Source of the DNA: Pogonophryne albipinna | Taxonomy: Eukaryota; Chordata; Actinopteri; Perciformes; Artedidraconidae | Direction: 5' to 3' | NCBI GenBank assembly: GCA_028583405.1 | Contig: CM053244.1 | Coordinates: 558,001-622,000, forward strand | DNA: 64,000 nucleotides | In this document: in pieces, positions 25,872 to 40,785 of the stretch | Numbering within the stretch: the stretch's first letter is position 1 | How the letters are laid out: every line of letters begins with the position of its first letter | Translations under genes and position numbers: made by a program | Notes under the pieces: generated by a model | The model's database searches: none | What the model was told of the DNA's origin: nothing | Seen by the model: the letters and a program-made list of their open reading frames with translations, nothing else

Positions 25872-28619
25872 AGAGGCCCTTATTTATTTCTGGAGTGTTT
25901 TTAGACAGAGGAAGGGAGATTTTAGAAGTCTTAGGCAGTGGTGGGAGCATGGTAAGACTGAGATAAGAATGCTCTGTCAACAGCACACCCTCAATGTCAC
26001 ACAAGGCATCATCAGATCTATGAAAGACCTGGAGAGTGATATAGTGGAACTAGAAACAATAAGTGAGACCACAGGAGATCGAGGATATATTGGAATCCTC
26101 AAAGAGAAAAAAATTGCTTTAGCCAACCTGCTGGACATTAAAGTTCAGGGTGCACTAGTCAGGTCCTGGCTTCTCAACACTAATGAGATGGATGCTCCCA
26201 CTAGCTTCTTCTTCGGCCTGGAGAAAAAGAATGGGCAGAGGCGAGTGATCCACTCACTGCTGTCAGACACAGGGCAGGAAATAACAGAGCCAAGCCAGAT
26301 CAGGAGGCGAGCTGTGAGCTTTTATTCCACCCTCTACACGAGTGAGTGCAATGAGGAGGAAACTCTGTCCCGAGGGGTTCTGCAATGAACTACCTCAGGT
26401 CTCTGAGGAGGCCAACTCACAGCTCGAAGGGCCGTTAATGATCCAGGAGCTGCAGGGCGCCCTGCAAGGCATGCAGGGACGGCGGGCTCCTGGCATCGAT
26501 GGCCTCTCCATAGAGTTTTTTAAACCTACTGGGACGTCTTATCAAGTGATATTTTAGACATTTTAATGAAGGTCTGGCCTCTGGCTCTATGCCGATGTCC
26601 TGCAGGAGAGCGATGATCACGCGTCTACCAAAAAAAGGAAACCTGCAGGACATCAAAAACTGGCGCCCTGTGTCTCTGCTGTGTGTGGATTATAAACTTC
26701 TGTCCAAGGCTTTGGCCACCAGGCTGGGGAGGGCTGTGGAGCAGGTCATCCACCGGGACCAGACATACTGTGTGCCCGGCAGGTCCATGGTGGTCAATGT
26801 CCACCTAATTCGAGATGTTTTGGAGGTCTCCAGCTCATTGGGCATTAATACTGGTCTGATTTCTCTAGATCAGGAAAAGGCTTTCGACCGCGTTGAGCAC
26901 AGCTTCCTCTGGAAAGTAATGGAGAAGTTTGGGTTCAGCGCTGGTTTCATAGCCAAGATCAAGGTGTTGTACAATAAGATTGAGAGTGTGCTGAAGTTCA
27001 ACGGTGGGTTGTGTGCTCCTTTTAGAGTGTGTAGAGGGGTCCGGCAGGGCTGTGCTCTGTCTGGCATGCTCTATGCACTCTCCCTAGAACCCCTCCTCAA
27101 CAAAATACGCTCCAAACTGCAAGGGCTGTTTTTACCTGGTTTTAATGGAAACATGGTTTTATCAGCGCATGCAGATGATATCATTGTTTTTATTAGAGAC
27201 CAGAAGGATACAGACATTTTAGTTAACATTGTGAGGGATTTTAGTTCAGCATCGGCAGCGAGGGTGAATTGGAAGAAAAGTGAGGCCCTCGCTGTCGGTG
27301 AGTGGAATGGCGGTCTCCCAGTTCTTCCCCAGAACATGGTATGGAAGAAAGATGGGCTAAAGTACCTGGGTGTGTTCCTGGGTAATAAAAGCATAGTCCT
27401 GAGGAACTGGGAGGACGTCATAGGAAAGATAGAGGGAAAGCTGTCCAAGTGGAGGTGGCTGCTCCCTCAGATGTCTTTTAAAGGTAGAGTGTTGGTTTTA
27501 AACAACCTTGTGGCATCCCAACTGTGGCACCGTCTTACCTGTGTGGACCCTCCCTCAGGCTTACTAGCCCAGATACAAAAGAAGTTGGTAGATTTCTTTT
27601 GGGAGGGTCTACACTGGGTGCCACAGGGGGTGCTGTTTTTATCTAGAGAGGAGGGGGGACAGGGCCTTATCCACCTGGCCAGCCGAACAGCCACGTTTAG
27701 GATACAGTTTTTACAGAGGTATCTGACCGGCCCGGCTGATTTGGTGTGGAGAGATGTGAGCAGCTGCATTCTCCGACGCGTGAGTAACCTGGGGCTGGAT
27801 GCTGCTCTGTTTTTAACTGATTTAAACATTTTAAAGTTAAGTGGGTTACCTCCTTTTTATCAGGGTGTTTTTAAATCTTGGGCCCTTTTTAACCATTAAA
27901 GGTGTCCAAAGACTGACTCTCTGTACTGGTTGTTGAAAGAGCCTCTGATTCACAAAGCCAGGTTGGACGTCAGCAGCAGCGAAACACCCGGCCTGACGGT
28001 GGTGCTGTGCCGATCCAGGACCCTGTGCCTTCAGCAGCTGGTGGATGCAGTGGGGCCGGAACTGAGCGATGCCCGGGCCCTGGGCTCTCTGCTGGGTCTG
28101 CACTCTGTCCGGGTGGCCGAGAGGATCCTGCAACTCTGGAGCCAGATCCTCTGCCCTGATGACAAAAGACTGTTAAGTGGCTACGGACAGGGAAGAGCCA
28201 AGCCGGACCCAGCAGACCCTTTCCCGGAGATCTACCTGAGCCCAGGGCTCGGAGAACTGACCAGAGAAAAAATTACTATCCACAAAGCTGACAATAAAAC
28301 ACTTTACATGAACATTGTAAAGGCAACAAATAAAAACGTTTTATTGTGAAAAGATAGGGCCTCCACTGTGTGGAGCACAGAATTGTACACGGTGCCATCG
28401 CCTGTAATTCTTTTATCTCCATTATTAATCCTGCTGTTTTTAACAAGTAAAAACAGGTGTCCATTTTGTGGTTTTAGAAAGACTGTTTTCCATGTTTTTA
28501 CAGAGTGCAAGAGACTCACGGGTTTCTTCTCTCTTTTAACATTGGTTTTTAGTCTTTTTAGTATAGCTTTTAACGAGAGTGTTTTTATCATGGGAGCTCC
28601 ATACAAAAAGACTAATTAA
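25872..28619 (+). pseudogene. Tx1 LINE linker, reverse transcriptase and C-terminus, frameshifted
   Basis: Segments in changing frames join into one protein. The linker is 25872-26388 (SWLLNTNEMDAPTSFFFGLE, then VSFYSTLYTSE). The fingers follow at about 26342-26557 (GRRAPGIDGLSIEFFK), and the palm and thumb at 26589-27899. The palm has LISLDQEKAFDRVEHSFLW with catalytic aspartate, RGVRQGCALSG, the AHADD catalytic pair, and LKYLGVFLG. The distal part (27930-28619) ends with a Cys-rich knuckle. The catalytic residues are all still present, so the copy died by frameshifts and not by loss of the active site. Confidence 0.85.
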
Positions 28620-30820
<2,201 letters not shown>

Positions 30821-31040
30821 TCAGTATTAAAGGTCACCTATCATGCTATTTTTAGGCAATAGCATAGGTCTCAGATATATACAAAAATATAAAAAACATG
30901 TATATGAAGTGTTTTGCTCAAAATACCAAACAGATCACCCATTCTAGCTATGCCTCATATCCCTCCATTTCACTTCCTGTTTCAAAAGTGCTGATTTTGG
31001 GTATAAAGCTTTTTTTTTTAAAAGGAGGGGGCTGAGCTCA
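30821..31040. mobile_element. Fragment resembling a common fish MITE
   Basis: It begins attaaaggtcacctatcatg, a start shared by many interspersed repeats in fish, and continues ttttgctcaaaatacc and cctgtttcaaaagtgc. The right end is not visible; it probably merges with the (TG)n that follows. Confidence 0.4.
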
Positions 31041-31161
31041 TGCTAGTTGTTTGTGCGTCATAACTAATAACAAATATAAAGTTATTATTCAACTGATGGT
31101 TTCTCAAAAAAGTTATTTTCTCAGTGCAACATCCTGGACTGTCTGTTCACTCGGATGGCAG

Positions 31162-31162
<1 letters not shown>

Positions 31163-31234
<72 letters not shown>
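31163..31234. repeat. (TG)n microsatellite, about 36 units
   Basis: Uninterrupted dinucleotide run. Confidence 0.97.
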
Positions 31235-31235
<1 letters not shown>

Positions 31236-31855
31236 TTTACTATCTTGGTTCTGATATATGACTTGATTGTTGACATATAATAGTGTTTATGTGGAATCAT
31301 AGCATTAAAGGAACAGCACATGTGTTCAAAAGATGGTGCCAGTAGTTAAGACAGTGAGCTGATGGGGGCGCAGAGGTATGGACTGGGGGGGTACTGTGGG
31401 GGGGATTCAGCTGGTGTCTGGAGAGAGACAAAAAGAGAGAGAGAGAGAGAGTATAAAGGATCTCATTGTTTCAGATTCCCGAGGTGGGGGTGGGCGAGGG
31501 AGGTATTATGTTTCATTCGTTCATTTTGGTTATGGGACACCAGGAGGATGGGGGGGGGGGATTAGAAAAGAGGGAGAAAGACACAGAATGAAATGAAAAT
31601 AAGGACTGTGATTTAGTTACTAAAGTAAATATTTTCAATAAAAGCCTCCAAACACACACACACCTACACACATACATGCAAACACACACTCTCTAATGGT
31701 TTCACTTATTTTTTATAATGCTGAATTATAAACAGAAAAAAAACAGCACCAGACCTGACAGTGAGCCGGTTTGTCAGAGGTCTGTGGGTCCCTACAATCA
31801 CTAAGTTACCGGCATTAAACAACAAAACAAACTATATATTACATATTAATGTGCA
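31235..31855. other. No gene recognised
   Basis: Contains a small (GA)n at 31434-31451 and G-rich runs near 31386-31402 and 31550-31560. Nothing else visible. Confidence 0.4.
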
Positions 31856-32296
31856 TTATAAAACGGACAAGTCAAATCAAGCAATCTGATTGGTTCTTAG
31901 CCGTGATATACTGAGCGTATACCACGGGTAGAATTGTAAGTTACTTTTCACAGCAAGTCAGTATCCCTCCGCGTCTGAGAAAAACAGTATACCGTTGGGC
32001 TGAAAAGCAAACTGCTTGCAGTTTGCTTTTCAAACTGGAACAAGAAAGCAGCGGAGAAGTAACGGGGCAGAAACCCTCCTTTTTACGCAGCGGTCCAGAC
32101 ATAGACATCAACACATAATCAGTGTGCAGTTCCTTTGGCATTAGGGCAGGGATATCTAGATACTTTCCAAGGTTTGACATAATGAGTTGTGCTACTTTTA
32201 AAGCAAGCAACGATGTTTTCAAATCTGTAATCAAAGAGGTCCGCAAAAACACTATCGACCAATCAGATTGCTTGATTTGACTTGTCAGTTTTATAA
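31856..32296. mobile_element. Foldback element with 39-bp inverted ends and a central hairpin
   Basis: The ends at 31856-31894 and 32258-32296 are inverted repeats over 39 bases with one mismatch (ttataaaac, gacaagtcaaatcaagc and aatctgattggt are shared). Near the middle, 32001-32015 and 32018-32032 form a perfect 15-bp stem with a 2-base gap. No coding content. Confidence 0.8.
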
Positions 32297-33130
32297 ATAT
32301 ATTTACATTTCTTCCGTTACGAAACAAACTTACAAAGCATAAGATGGAAACATTTAAGATTAACTTCGACCTCCGGGGGGGTCTTACTATGGAGGAGTGG
32401 ATTGAGGAGTGCCTATCTCCAGAAAAAAAAGCACCTAAACGACGACATGCAGAGCTACGTGAAGAGCAGGCAGACCAACTGGAAAATTACCACCATTCAA
32501 AAGCTTTCTGATGCAGGTCTTGAAACAAAGCAGAGACATGATGACCGTTAGTGGCCACAGGTGCGAAAGCTCTCTCCAGAGCTACTGGAAGCCCAATCTC
32601 GGGGACCGGAGAAAGTGGAGCAATATTCTCGCCACGCCAAGCAACAGCCTAGAACAACCTCAAACTATACAAGTAACCTCGTAAGCCATGCTACTGATGC
32701 TGGACAGTTTTTCAGTAGCTGCACAATAAACAGCAACATACAAATGAATGTAAATAAATAGCCAAATAATGGATCAACGCTCTCTGTCTAATATGTTCGC
32801 TAGCTGTTAGTGTTGTTGCATAGCAACCACCTCGCACTATGTTTCGTGCAGAAGGCAACGGAGGGACTATTTTATTTTGAACATCATTATTTACTAATAA
32901 AAACTATTTAAATTAGAGTGTGTATTTTTCTTTCATATTGCCACACTTGGTAACCGTTTTATAAAAGCAATAGCTCACTTCAGGCCAGGCTTCGCGTCGG
33001 GCCGAACCACGCCCCTTAGCTGTGATATAATTTCGCCAATCAACTACTGTAATAGATCTGTAACTAGCTGTGCAATATTATATATACTTGTTGAGTAGCA
33101 CTTGAAATGGTTTGGCTCTATGAAACCTGA
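32297..33130 (+). other. Possible remnant of an unclassified transposon gene
   Basis: Short + strand pieces look protein-like: METFKINFDL and MEEWIEECLSPEKKAPKRRH from about 32345, and after frame breaks KVRKLSPELLEAQSR and FFSSCTINSNIQMNVN to 32760. I do not recognise the family. A downstream segment near 32950 (ttataaaagcaatagctcac, tgatataatttcgccaat) resembles parts of the foldback element ends, so all of 31856-33030 may be one old element. Confidence 0.35.
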
Positions 33131-33243
33131 TGTACTTATATGATTCTGTTTTCTTCAAGGTTGTATCTTGTTGGTCGAACGCACTTATTGTAAGTCGCTT
33201 TGAATAAAAGCGTCAGCTAAATGTAATGTAATGTAATGTAATA
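33131..33243 (+). mobile_element. LINE/SINE 3' tail with TAATG repeat
   Basis: The words ttgtaagtcgctttgaataa and aagcgtcagctaaatg followed by taatg units are the typical 3' terminus of an abundant fish LINE/SINE family. The body upstream cannot be recognised. Confidence 0.6.
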
Positions 33244-33724
<481 letters not shown>

Positions 33725-33879
33725 TAATGACTCAGAGACCACAGACAGCCATGGGAGAATTCTCTCAGAACATCTCAAAGAGCTGTGACACATGTGCTCT
33801 GTTGTGTGTTGTGTGTCTGCACGCACGATTAAAGAGCCTGTGTGTCCAGCTGGTAGACTCACTTTCTTTGTGTACATAC

Positions 33880-33984
<105 letters not shown>

Positions 33985-34123
33985 TTGGAGTCACACCTGT
34001 GGTCGGTATTTGTCTGTGAATCACATCATACCAAGGTCAACCGCTCCACACATGCTCCATGACCTAATGCATTCATAGATCTCATTGTTGCGTAGCGTAT
34101 AAGTGACCTTGTGGCAATGTGTA

Positions 34124-34277
<154 letters not shown>

Positions 34278-34281
<4 letters not shown>

Positions 34282-35573
34282 TGTGCAGGGGGGGTGTTTG
34301 TGTGTGTGGGAGGGGGGTGGTGTTCCTGCTTCTCCATCACCCATATGTTGCAGCAGACCTTCACATATGAGCAGCTGATGGACAGATAAAAAGCAAGGGG
34401 TGCTAGTGGAGCCTCGTAGCGGCGAAACTGTGGCGCGCTTACACTGTAGGTGCGCCGCATTGCGGGGGGGGAGCCTCGCAGATGGGCGTTCTCCAGCCCC
34501 ATCAGCACCCCCACTTCCCGAGTCCATGGTGCTCAGGCTGAGTTCAGGCTGAGTTTCTCGATGTCTCGAAGACCCCACGCAGCAACCAGGAAACGACACC
34601 AGTAATAGAGCTCACACTGTCCGCTCCTCACAACAGCGAGCCGCGCAACGTCCCGCCAACACGGCACCCAGACCCCACGCAGCATTCTCATCTGTTTGTC
34701 ATTACTGGTGTCATTTTCTGGTTGCTAACACCATTGTAACACATAATCACTGATGTTCCGCTGTAACGGTGGTGGACTCATCAGAACAGAGTGGCGAGCT
34801 GACCAATCAGAGCACAGTGGGCTCACAGGGAGGGGGGGGGGGGGCAGGAGCTCCAACAAGCCGTTTAGGACAGAGAGTGAATACACATACTATACAGAGA
34901 TGCTGTATGAGAAACCAATGTGAGTTTGGACAACAACAACCTTCATATCACATGATACTTAACAGTTATCTTACAAAACCATAATTATATAAAAAATACC
35001 TGCATTACAAAGGACTGTGCTATTTTGAAGATAAAGGATTGACATACACAAATGATGCCAGAATAAAACACTGGATTATTTTCTTGATCAAACTCCAATG
35101 CAGACAATTCTATAATATTAAAAGTTACTTTACATTTTCATTCCTATCTTTATTCTGAAGGTTTTTTACAGAGCGCTTTGTTCATATATCATTCAGAGCC
35201 CGATTTATAGAACATTTTATTACTAAATACTTGGCGGTCATTTAATTTGTTTATGGCTGTTGGTAGTATTTTCAGATGTATGGAGTGATACAAAGAGATA
35301 TCCAAAATACCCTCTATAAAGAAATGTGATTCTCAAATATAAATGAAATTAAAAGGTTGAACCTGCCCTTTTCAAATGCTCATATTTCTGTTTCTGGGAA
35401 TGTGAGGCATTTTTAATAATGTCTCGTATGTATTTTAAAATATTTAACTGGTGTTTGTAGACCGGGCGTCAGTCCGCGCTGCTGGTTCAAGTCCCACCCT
35501 GCCCTCTAGCTACGTTTATGTTAGAAACATATAGACATACACAGCAGCTGCCAAACAAAAACCATTCAATTAA
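34278..35573. other. No gene; short inverted repeat inside
   Basis: Bases at about 34580-34606 (agcaaccaggaaacgacacc) and 34706-34731 (its near complement, ggtgtcattttctggttgct) form an imperfect hairpin with both copies next to gaccccacgcagca. The rest, including a poly-G run near 34834, carries no gene. A tRNA B-box-like word (ggttcaagtcccacc) at 35485 stands alone. Confidence 0.4.
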
Positions 35574-35695
35574 AGTAAAATACTTTAACTGAAATAAAGC
35601 GCAAAAGCAATTCATTTACAGGAATTGTCTTTAAAGATTTTACAGGAAAACACTGTAATTTTACAGATTCATCCTCTCTTTTTAAAATCAATAAC
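35574..35695. repeat. Left member of a ~115-bp direct repeat bracketing the L1 element
   Basis: It shares actttaactgaaataaag, gcaaaagcaatt, acaggaattgtc, acaggaaaacactgtaat and cctctctttt, in the same order and orientation, with 40786-40900. There are scattered substitutions and one 8-base length difference. Confidence 0.75.
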
Positions 35696-36005
35696 CTTTA
35701 ATAAAAGTACAGCACTAATACAGCACTAATAAAAGTACAGCACTAATACGGGCAAAAAAAACGTTAAAAAAACGGTCAAATAAAAAAACCAAATAACCAT
35801 AAAATTACAGGTTAACAAACAGACTTATACGTAAACAAGAAAAAAAAAGACAAATAAAAAGACAAAAGACATCACAACAGGGCTATTTATCCCTTGCTCG
35901 CAGGCAAGAGCTCTTTAACAGTCATTCAGTAATCCTCCTTTTTTAAGCTAAACTAAATCTGGCCTTGTGGGCCTCACCAGGTCCCGCCATCCCTTCCATC
36001 TCTTC

Positions 36006-37136
36006 TCAAATGTTCCACCCTGTAGTCTCAGTGCATATGTCAACTTTTCCATTATATATATCTGATGAATCACGTCTATCCACTCTCCCTCCGTCGGAAC
36101 CTCTTGGCTCATCCACTTCCTCGTTATAGTTTTTGGTTGCCACCCTTAAAATGTAAAAAATGTACTTATTGTCGTTATCCATTATATCAAAGTCTACTTT
36201 CCCCAGGTACATTACTTCAAATTTCAGTGGTACTTTTGCATTAAACATTTTTACCATATAATTGTGGACATTCCCAAAACAGGTGAAAGTGTTTGGCATT
36301 AACATTACCGCATTTCCTCCAGCAGTCCGCCCCGCCACTTTTTTTGAGCAGGCGTGATGAAGAGCCTGACCGTGTTCTTCCATTCAAACTCCCTCCAGGT
36401 CTGGGAATTGGTTGTTTTCCAATGTTGTTTACATATTTGTCCCCATTCTTCTGTCGTAATAGTAACATTTGCTTCTCACTCCCACTTTTCCTTGATGTAG
36501 GATGTATCTGTCAATTTCGAGTTCTGTAAACCATTATATATTTTTGCTATTAACCTTCTACACTGTTCCGAATTGTACGCATCTACAAATACCCTCAACA
36601 TGCCTTGTTCTATGATTTTTACATGTACTTTTGTGATTTTCTGGTTCAAATAATGCCGTATTTGGAGATACCTGTAGAAATCATGCTTTTCCAGTCCATA
36701 TTTTAATTTGAGCTTTTCAAAGCATTCTATAGTCCCCTTGGTATAAAATGTATAATAACATGTGAGGCCCTTTTGCTTCCATCCCTCGAATCCCCCCTCT
36801 ACTCTATTTGGGATAAAGTCTGAGTCATGTGCGCACCACCTCAACAACCTCTTTTAAGTCTTTTATCTTTAACATTTCGTTCCATGTAGTGGTTTGACCG
36901 TGTTCTTCCATTCAAACTCCCTCCAGGTCTGGGAATTGGTTGTTTTTGCATTGTTGTGTACATATTTGTCCCCATTCTTCTGTCGTAATAGTAACATTTG
37001 CTTCTCGCTTTTCCTTGATGTAGGATGTATCTGTCTCTTGTGTGTGGATTTCGTCTATTTTATTCTTTGTTGTCATAACTTCACGTTTTATGTTAGGGTC
37101 ACCTGATGCTTTGTTTCTAACTGTTTATATTCACTT
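36006..37136 (-). pseudogene. L1 ORF2 C-terminal remnant with a local duplication
   Basis: Minus-strand blocks include GFEGWKQKGLTCYYTFYTKG, LEKHDFYRYLQIRHYLNQKI and a zinc-knuckle-like CWRKCGNVNAKHFHLFWECP, the known C-terminal order of L1 ORF2. The palm of the polymerase is absent. A ~150-bp segment occurs twice in the same orientation (about 36367-36515 and 36895-37045), both reading accgtgttcttccattcaaa on the + strand. Confidence 0.75.
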
Positions 37137-37208
37137 TCCAAATTCCTCAGCCTCTCCTGCTTTGCCTTCTTGACAAAGGCTGATTTGGCTATAATTGTCC
37201 CTCTCATA

Positions 37209-37917
37209 GAGAACCGCAGTGACGCGTCCTAAAACCCGGAAGTAAACTCCTTCCGGTTCCTTCGTCAAAAAACGCAATGCAATTTCTCCATAGATTTTGG
37301 AAAATAGCTGGAAATAAGGTCTGTGGTTGACACACATTTAAGAGACGGATCACGTTTTGTTCAGTCGGATAATATCCACATGTCTACCCTACTTTTATAA
37401 TTTTCGAAGCATAAATCTAGTCACAAGAAGCAAAATGCTAACGTTATGCTATAAAGGAACTACAGCAGGGTCGCTGCTTCAACGTCACGCCAACTTAAGA
37501 TCCATATTCAAACATACAGATTGTAAATGGTACAAGTTGAAGCGTTTGTTTGAACAGTTTGCAGGAGGCAGATACTTGCTTTCAAGCAGAACAGGGCAAA
37601 CAAACTTAGCGGGAGTGTTTTACGTGTTCGGTGTAATGACGTAAAACGGCCTAGACAACTTCTATAGTCCTATTCAGCCACTTGTTAACAACCATCGTTT
37701 TTCAGAATCAAAAATCACCAGCGGGGTCACTGCTGATGTATTTAATGTCGTAGAACAAAACGTGATCTGTCTCTTCAATTTGTGTCAAACACAGACCTTA
37801 TTTCAAGATATTTTCCAAAATCCTATGGAGAAATTGCATTGCTTTTTATCGAAGGAACCGGACGTGGTAAAAATGCTAACTTACTTCCGGGTTTTATGAC
37901 GCGTCACTGCGGTTCTC
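37209..37917. mobile_element. Foldback MITE, 709 bp, TA target duplication
   Basis: The ends are inverted: gagaaccgcagtgacgcgtc at 37209 and its complement ending at 37917, with similarity extending inward for about 150 bases on each side (cataaaacccggaagtaa, ccttatttcaag-like, aacaaaacgtgatc words). TA flanks both ends (37207-37208 and 37918-37919), the target of Tc1/mariner-type elements. Removing it rejoins the L1 ORF2 reading frame (CKAV then RGTIIAKSAF). No transposase. Confidence 0.88.
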
Positions 37918-38733
37918 TATTACTGCCTTGCATGCGTCCCATAGCACAGCCGCATCCACCTCACCATTGTCATTTTCCATCAAGAACAGTTCGATTTCTT
38001 TTTTAAAGTCTCCCTTCACTTGTTCAGTCAGGTTTAGTCTCCATAGGTTGTTTCTCTTTCTATTGTTCAGATTCACAGTCATATACACAGGGCTATGGTC
38101 TGAGAGATCCATTATACCAATGTCACAGTTTCTAATTCTATGTCTGTCTTTGTTATACATCAGCAAGTAGTCAATCCTTGAATAGACTAAATGTGGGGAT
38201 GAGTAATGCGTGTAATCTCTAGCTTTTGGGTTCAACTCCCGCCATACATCTATCTATCAGTCCCATTTCCGTCATTAGGCCCTTTAATTTTCGAATTAGA
38301 GATTTATTGCAAATTGGATTTGATCCTGTTGCGTCCAATTTTGGGTTTAGTCTCACGTTTAAATCCCCCCCACCTATCAGAATGCCCTGTGTTTCTGTAG
38401 CCATCAGATCAAACATTTGTTTATAGAACTGCCACTGTGAGCCTGGAGGGGCATAGATATTCAATATTGTGATAAGCATCCCATCTAGTTTTCCTCATCC
38501 TACCTGAGATCAGTGTCGCTACCCCCCTCCTGTGCACTGACCTATATGAAGTTGAAAATACATGTTTAAACCCCAATCTTTTTAGCTTACCATGTTCCAA
38601 TTATGTGAGATGTGTCTCTTGTAATAATCCTATATCTACCTTATCTTTTTTCAATGTATTCAATATCTTGCTCCTCTTGATTGGATTAAGCACCCCATTT
38701 ATGTTGTAAGTAGCTATTTTTTGTTCAGCCATC
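37918..38733 (-). pseudogene. L1 ORF2 endonuclease domain
   Basis: From ATG at about 38733 the minus strand reads MAEQKIATYNINGVLNPIKR, then DIGLLQETHLT with the QETH active-site motif. NIYAPPGSQWQFYKQMFDL, GGDLNVRLNPKLD (a GDFN equivalent) and YSRIDYLL follow, and SDHSPVYMTV carries the catalytic SDH. Several stops and frame changes lie around 38480-38600 and 38230. The AP-type endonuclease would have nicked target DNA for reverse transcription; this copy is broken. Confidence 0.82.
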
Positions 38734-39271
38734 TGACCTGTGTAGTCATACAAATTCCCTTGACCAAAATATACATTATTTCCTTATCACTTATGTCTTG
38801 GCATGAGTAGTGCTGCCACACTTTTGTTATTCAGACCGTTTAGCTTAAGTAATACCACTCCCACGCTGTTAAATGCCATCACCAATGCTCAATGTCACAA
38901 AATGTAGCCCCTGAAAATAACAAACAGAAGAGACCTGAACATATGGCCTACAAACACAGAAGAAGAAGAACAGAAGGTGAAAACTTCCAAAAGGGGGTGC
39001 TTTGGTGCCACCCCAGATCCCTGTTGGTGGGTGGAGGGGGGTTCCTCAATAGGCGTAAGGGCCTCTCAGCAGTGGTGAAAGCCAACATTTCACACGTAAC
39101 TATTTGTCCAACTTTTAGTACTTTTTGGCAAAAACTTGCCCGATAGACAGACTGTATAATTCTGGTAAGGTAGATGCCAATACTCCGGACTAAACCTTTC
39201 AGAAAGACTCTTTGTGAGCACTATTAAAAATAAAAATAAACTGTCTTGGAAGCTGTTTAAATAATTCCAGG

Positions 39272-40676
39272 TTACTCTGAGTCCTGTGTAATCCGCTCGA
39301 ACTCCTGTAACTTTTCCTTTGCACGCCGCGCTGTTCCGTCCCTTCTCTCTCCGACGCGTTGCCATGGCAGCCCCTGATGCAACCTCTCCAACGATGCTTC
39401 GTGGTCCAGGGCGGCGGACCTGGTTGGTCCCACGGAGAATCCCCGTTTCCTCATGTCACATGCTGCTTCTTGTGCGGATCCATAGACCTTCGGTCCGTCG
39501 TCCCAGTGGATTCTCATTTTAGTGAGAGGAGTTTGAAAGCGGATCCCTCTCCTTCAGAAGCTTCTTAATTCCGCTGTAAGCTTTGCGTTTCTGAACCACT
39601 TCTGTTGCATAATCATGGTCAAATATCAGCGGTGTGATTAGTCCTTACTGGAGGCCACAAACGTTAGCGGTTAGCCGTTTATGCTATGCTAGCTGTTGGC
39701 TACTGAACCTTAACAAACTGGATTCCGCTGTAAGAAAGCTGTGAAACTTTACAATAAACTTGGCGACAACACTGCGACACCCCGCTGCATGTTTATGCGT
39801 AATTCTCCTGTGTTGGCGGCTGCTTATTTAAATGTCATTTAAAAAATAAATAAAAACCATACATTATACTGCATGTAAGACTATAAGGCTTATTACTGTA
39901 TATTGACCAATGGAAAAAAAAAACACAGCAACATGCCACATTAATAAAACAAGGATAACTGTGACTTATTGTTGAGTAAATAACAGTGTGTGACAACGAT
40001 TTTCTTTTGCCAACCTTTCTTCAGGACCATCTCCATGAATTCCAAAAAAGGTACGATCATAGATGGCGGTGGCGAGTTGCAGTTCGGTTTTTGGGCCAGC
40101 GCCCTGTGTGCCCATTGGATTTGCAGGTTGACATTTGGAGGCAGTGAGCAGTTGGTGTACATATTTGGGAGCAGAATCTCCTTCTTTATCCTCGGGTATT
40201 CCAAAGATACGAATGTTATTTCTCCTACTCCTCCCTTCAATATCTGTCAACTTATCCTGCAGAATCTGCTGTTGTTTTAGGGACTTACAGAGCGCATCCT
40301 TCACCTCCATATTCCACGTCTCTGTTTCCTCGATCTGTCCCTCTGCCTCGGCGATTCGAGATCCTTGTGCTTGTAAAGTTTTAGTGTTGGCAGAGAGTTG
40401 TTGGTACATTTCTCGCTTAAGCTCATTTATTTCTGATTTAACGTCATCCGTGACTTGCTCCTTGAGCGTGGTTGAGTCCTTTTTTATTTCGGTTTTGAGG
40501 TTGCGTATTTCTTTGCTAATTGCCTCGAGCCCTGACCGCATTGTCAAGGTTAGCGAGTTAGCTTCAGCAAGTTGCACCTGTTCTTCGTCGTGGTTCTGCT
40601 CCATTGTTTTAGAATGTTGTCCGTTCTGTTGGTCTAGTCTTTCCCTACCTCTAGTTACAACTCCCCCACTCATCAA
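39272..40676 (-). pseudogene. L1 ORF1-like protein, coiled coil plus RRM-type region
   Basis: The frame from ATG at 40676 gives an N-terminal basic segment and a long heptad-rich coiled coil (residues about 40-130, e.g. ISKEIRNLKTEIKKDS, INELKREMYQQLSANT). The conserved junction DIEGRSRRNNIRIFGIPE, which opens the RNA-binding RRM domain, follows. The frame is lost near 39966. The C-terminal domain resumes at 39517-39272 (MRIHWDDGPKVYGSAQEAA, MRKRGFSVG). Known role of ORF1p: trimeric RNA chaperone for the LINE RNA. Bases about 39600-39960 look like an insertion or decayed sequence. Confidence 0.8.
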
Positions 40677-40785
40677 ACTTTACTATAACGTGTGTTTTTA
40701 TGAATTATGGGGAGTTAGTTTTAAGCTAGCTATCGGAGAGAAGTTTTACTCAGCCATCACCTTCGCCGACCGGAAGTCAGTTTCC

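Larger units (their letters stand above)
24520..28619 (+). mobile_element. Tx1-clade LINE, 5'-truncated, interrupted by a TTAA element
   Basis: The endonuclease part (24530-24977) and the linker plus reverse transcriptase (25872-28619) belong to one ORF2-like protein. The wording of its polymerase blocks (QEKAFDRVEHSFLW, FRVCRGVRQGCALSGMLYAL, SAHADDIIVF) is that of Tx1-clade L1-group elements. The C-terminal zinc-knuckle-like CPFCGFRKTVFHVFTEC is also present. Frameshifts near 26385, 26555 and 27900 make the copy inactive. Confidence 0.88.
35880..40750 (-). mobile_element. L1-clade LINE, minus strand, internally deleted and interrupted
   Basis: On the minus strand an ORF1-like coding region (40676-39272) precedes an ORF2 (from about 38733) that runs leftward to about 36006. 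ORF2 holds the endonuclease and then the C-terminal part; nearly all of the reverse transcriptase is deleted between about 37130 and 36850. A 709-bp foldback MITE interrupts the endonuclease-polymerase junction. Frameshifts occur throughout, so the copy is inactive. Confidence 0.85.

Noticed and set aside
35455..35510. Possible tRNA or tRNA-derived SINE (ggttcaagtcccacc resembles a B box)
   Set aside because: No A box at the right distance, no cloverleaf and no conserved body; one matching word is not enough.
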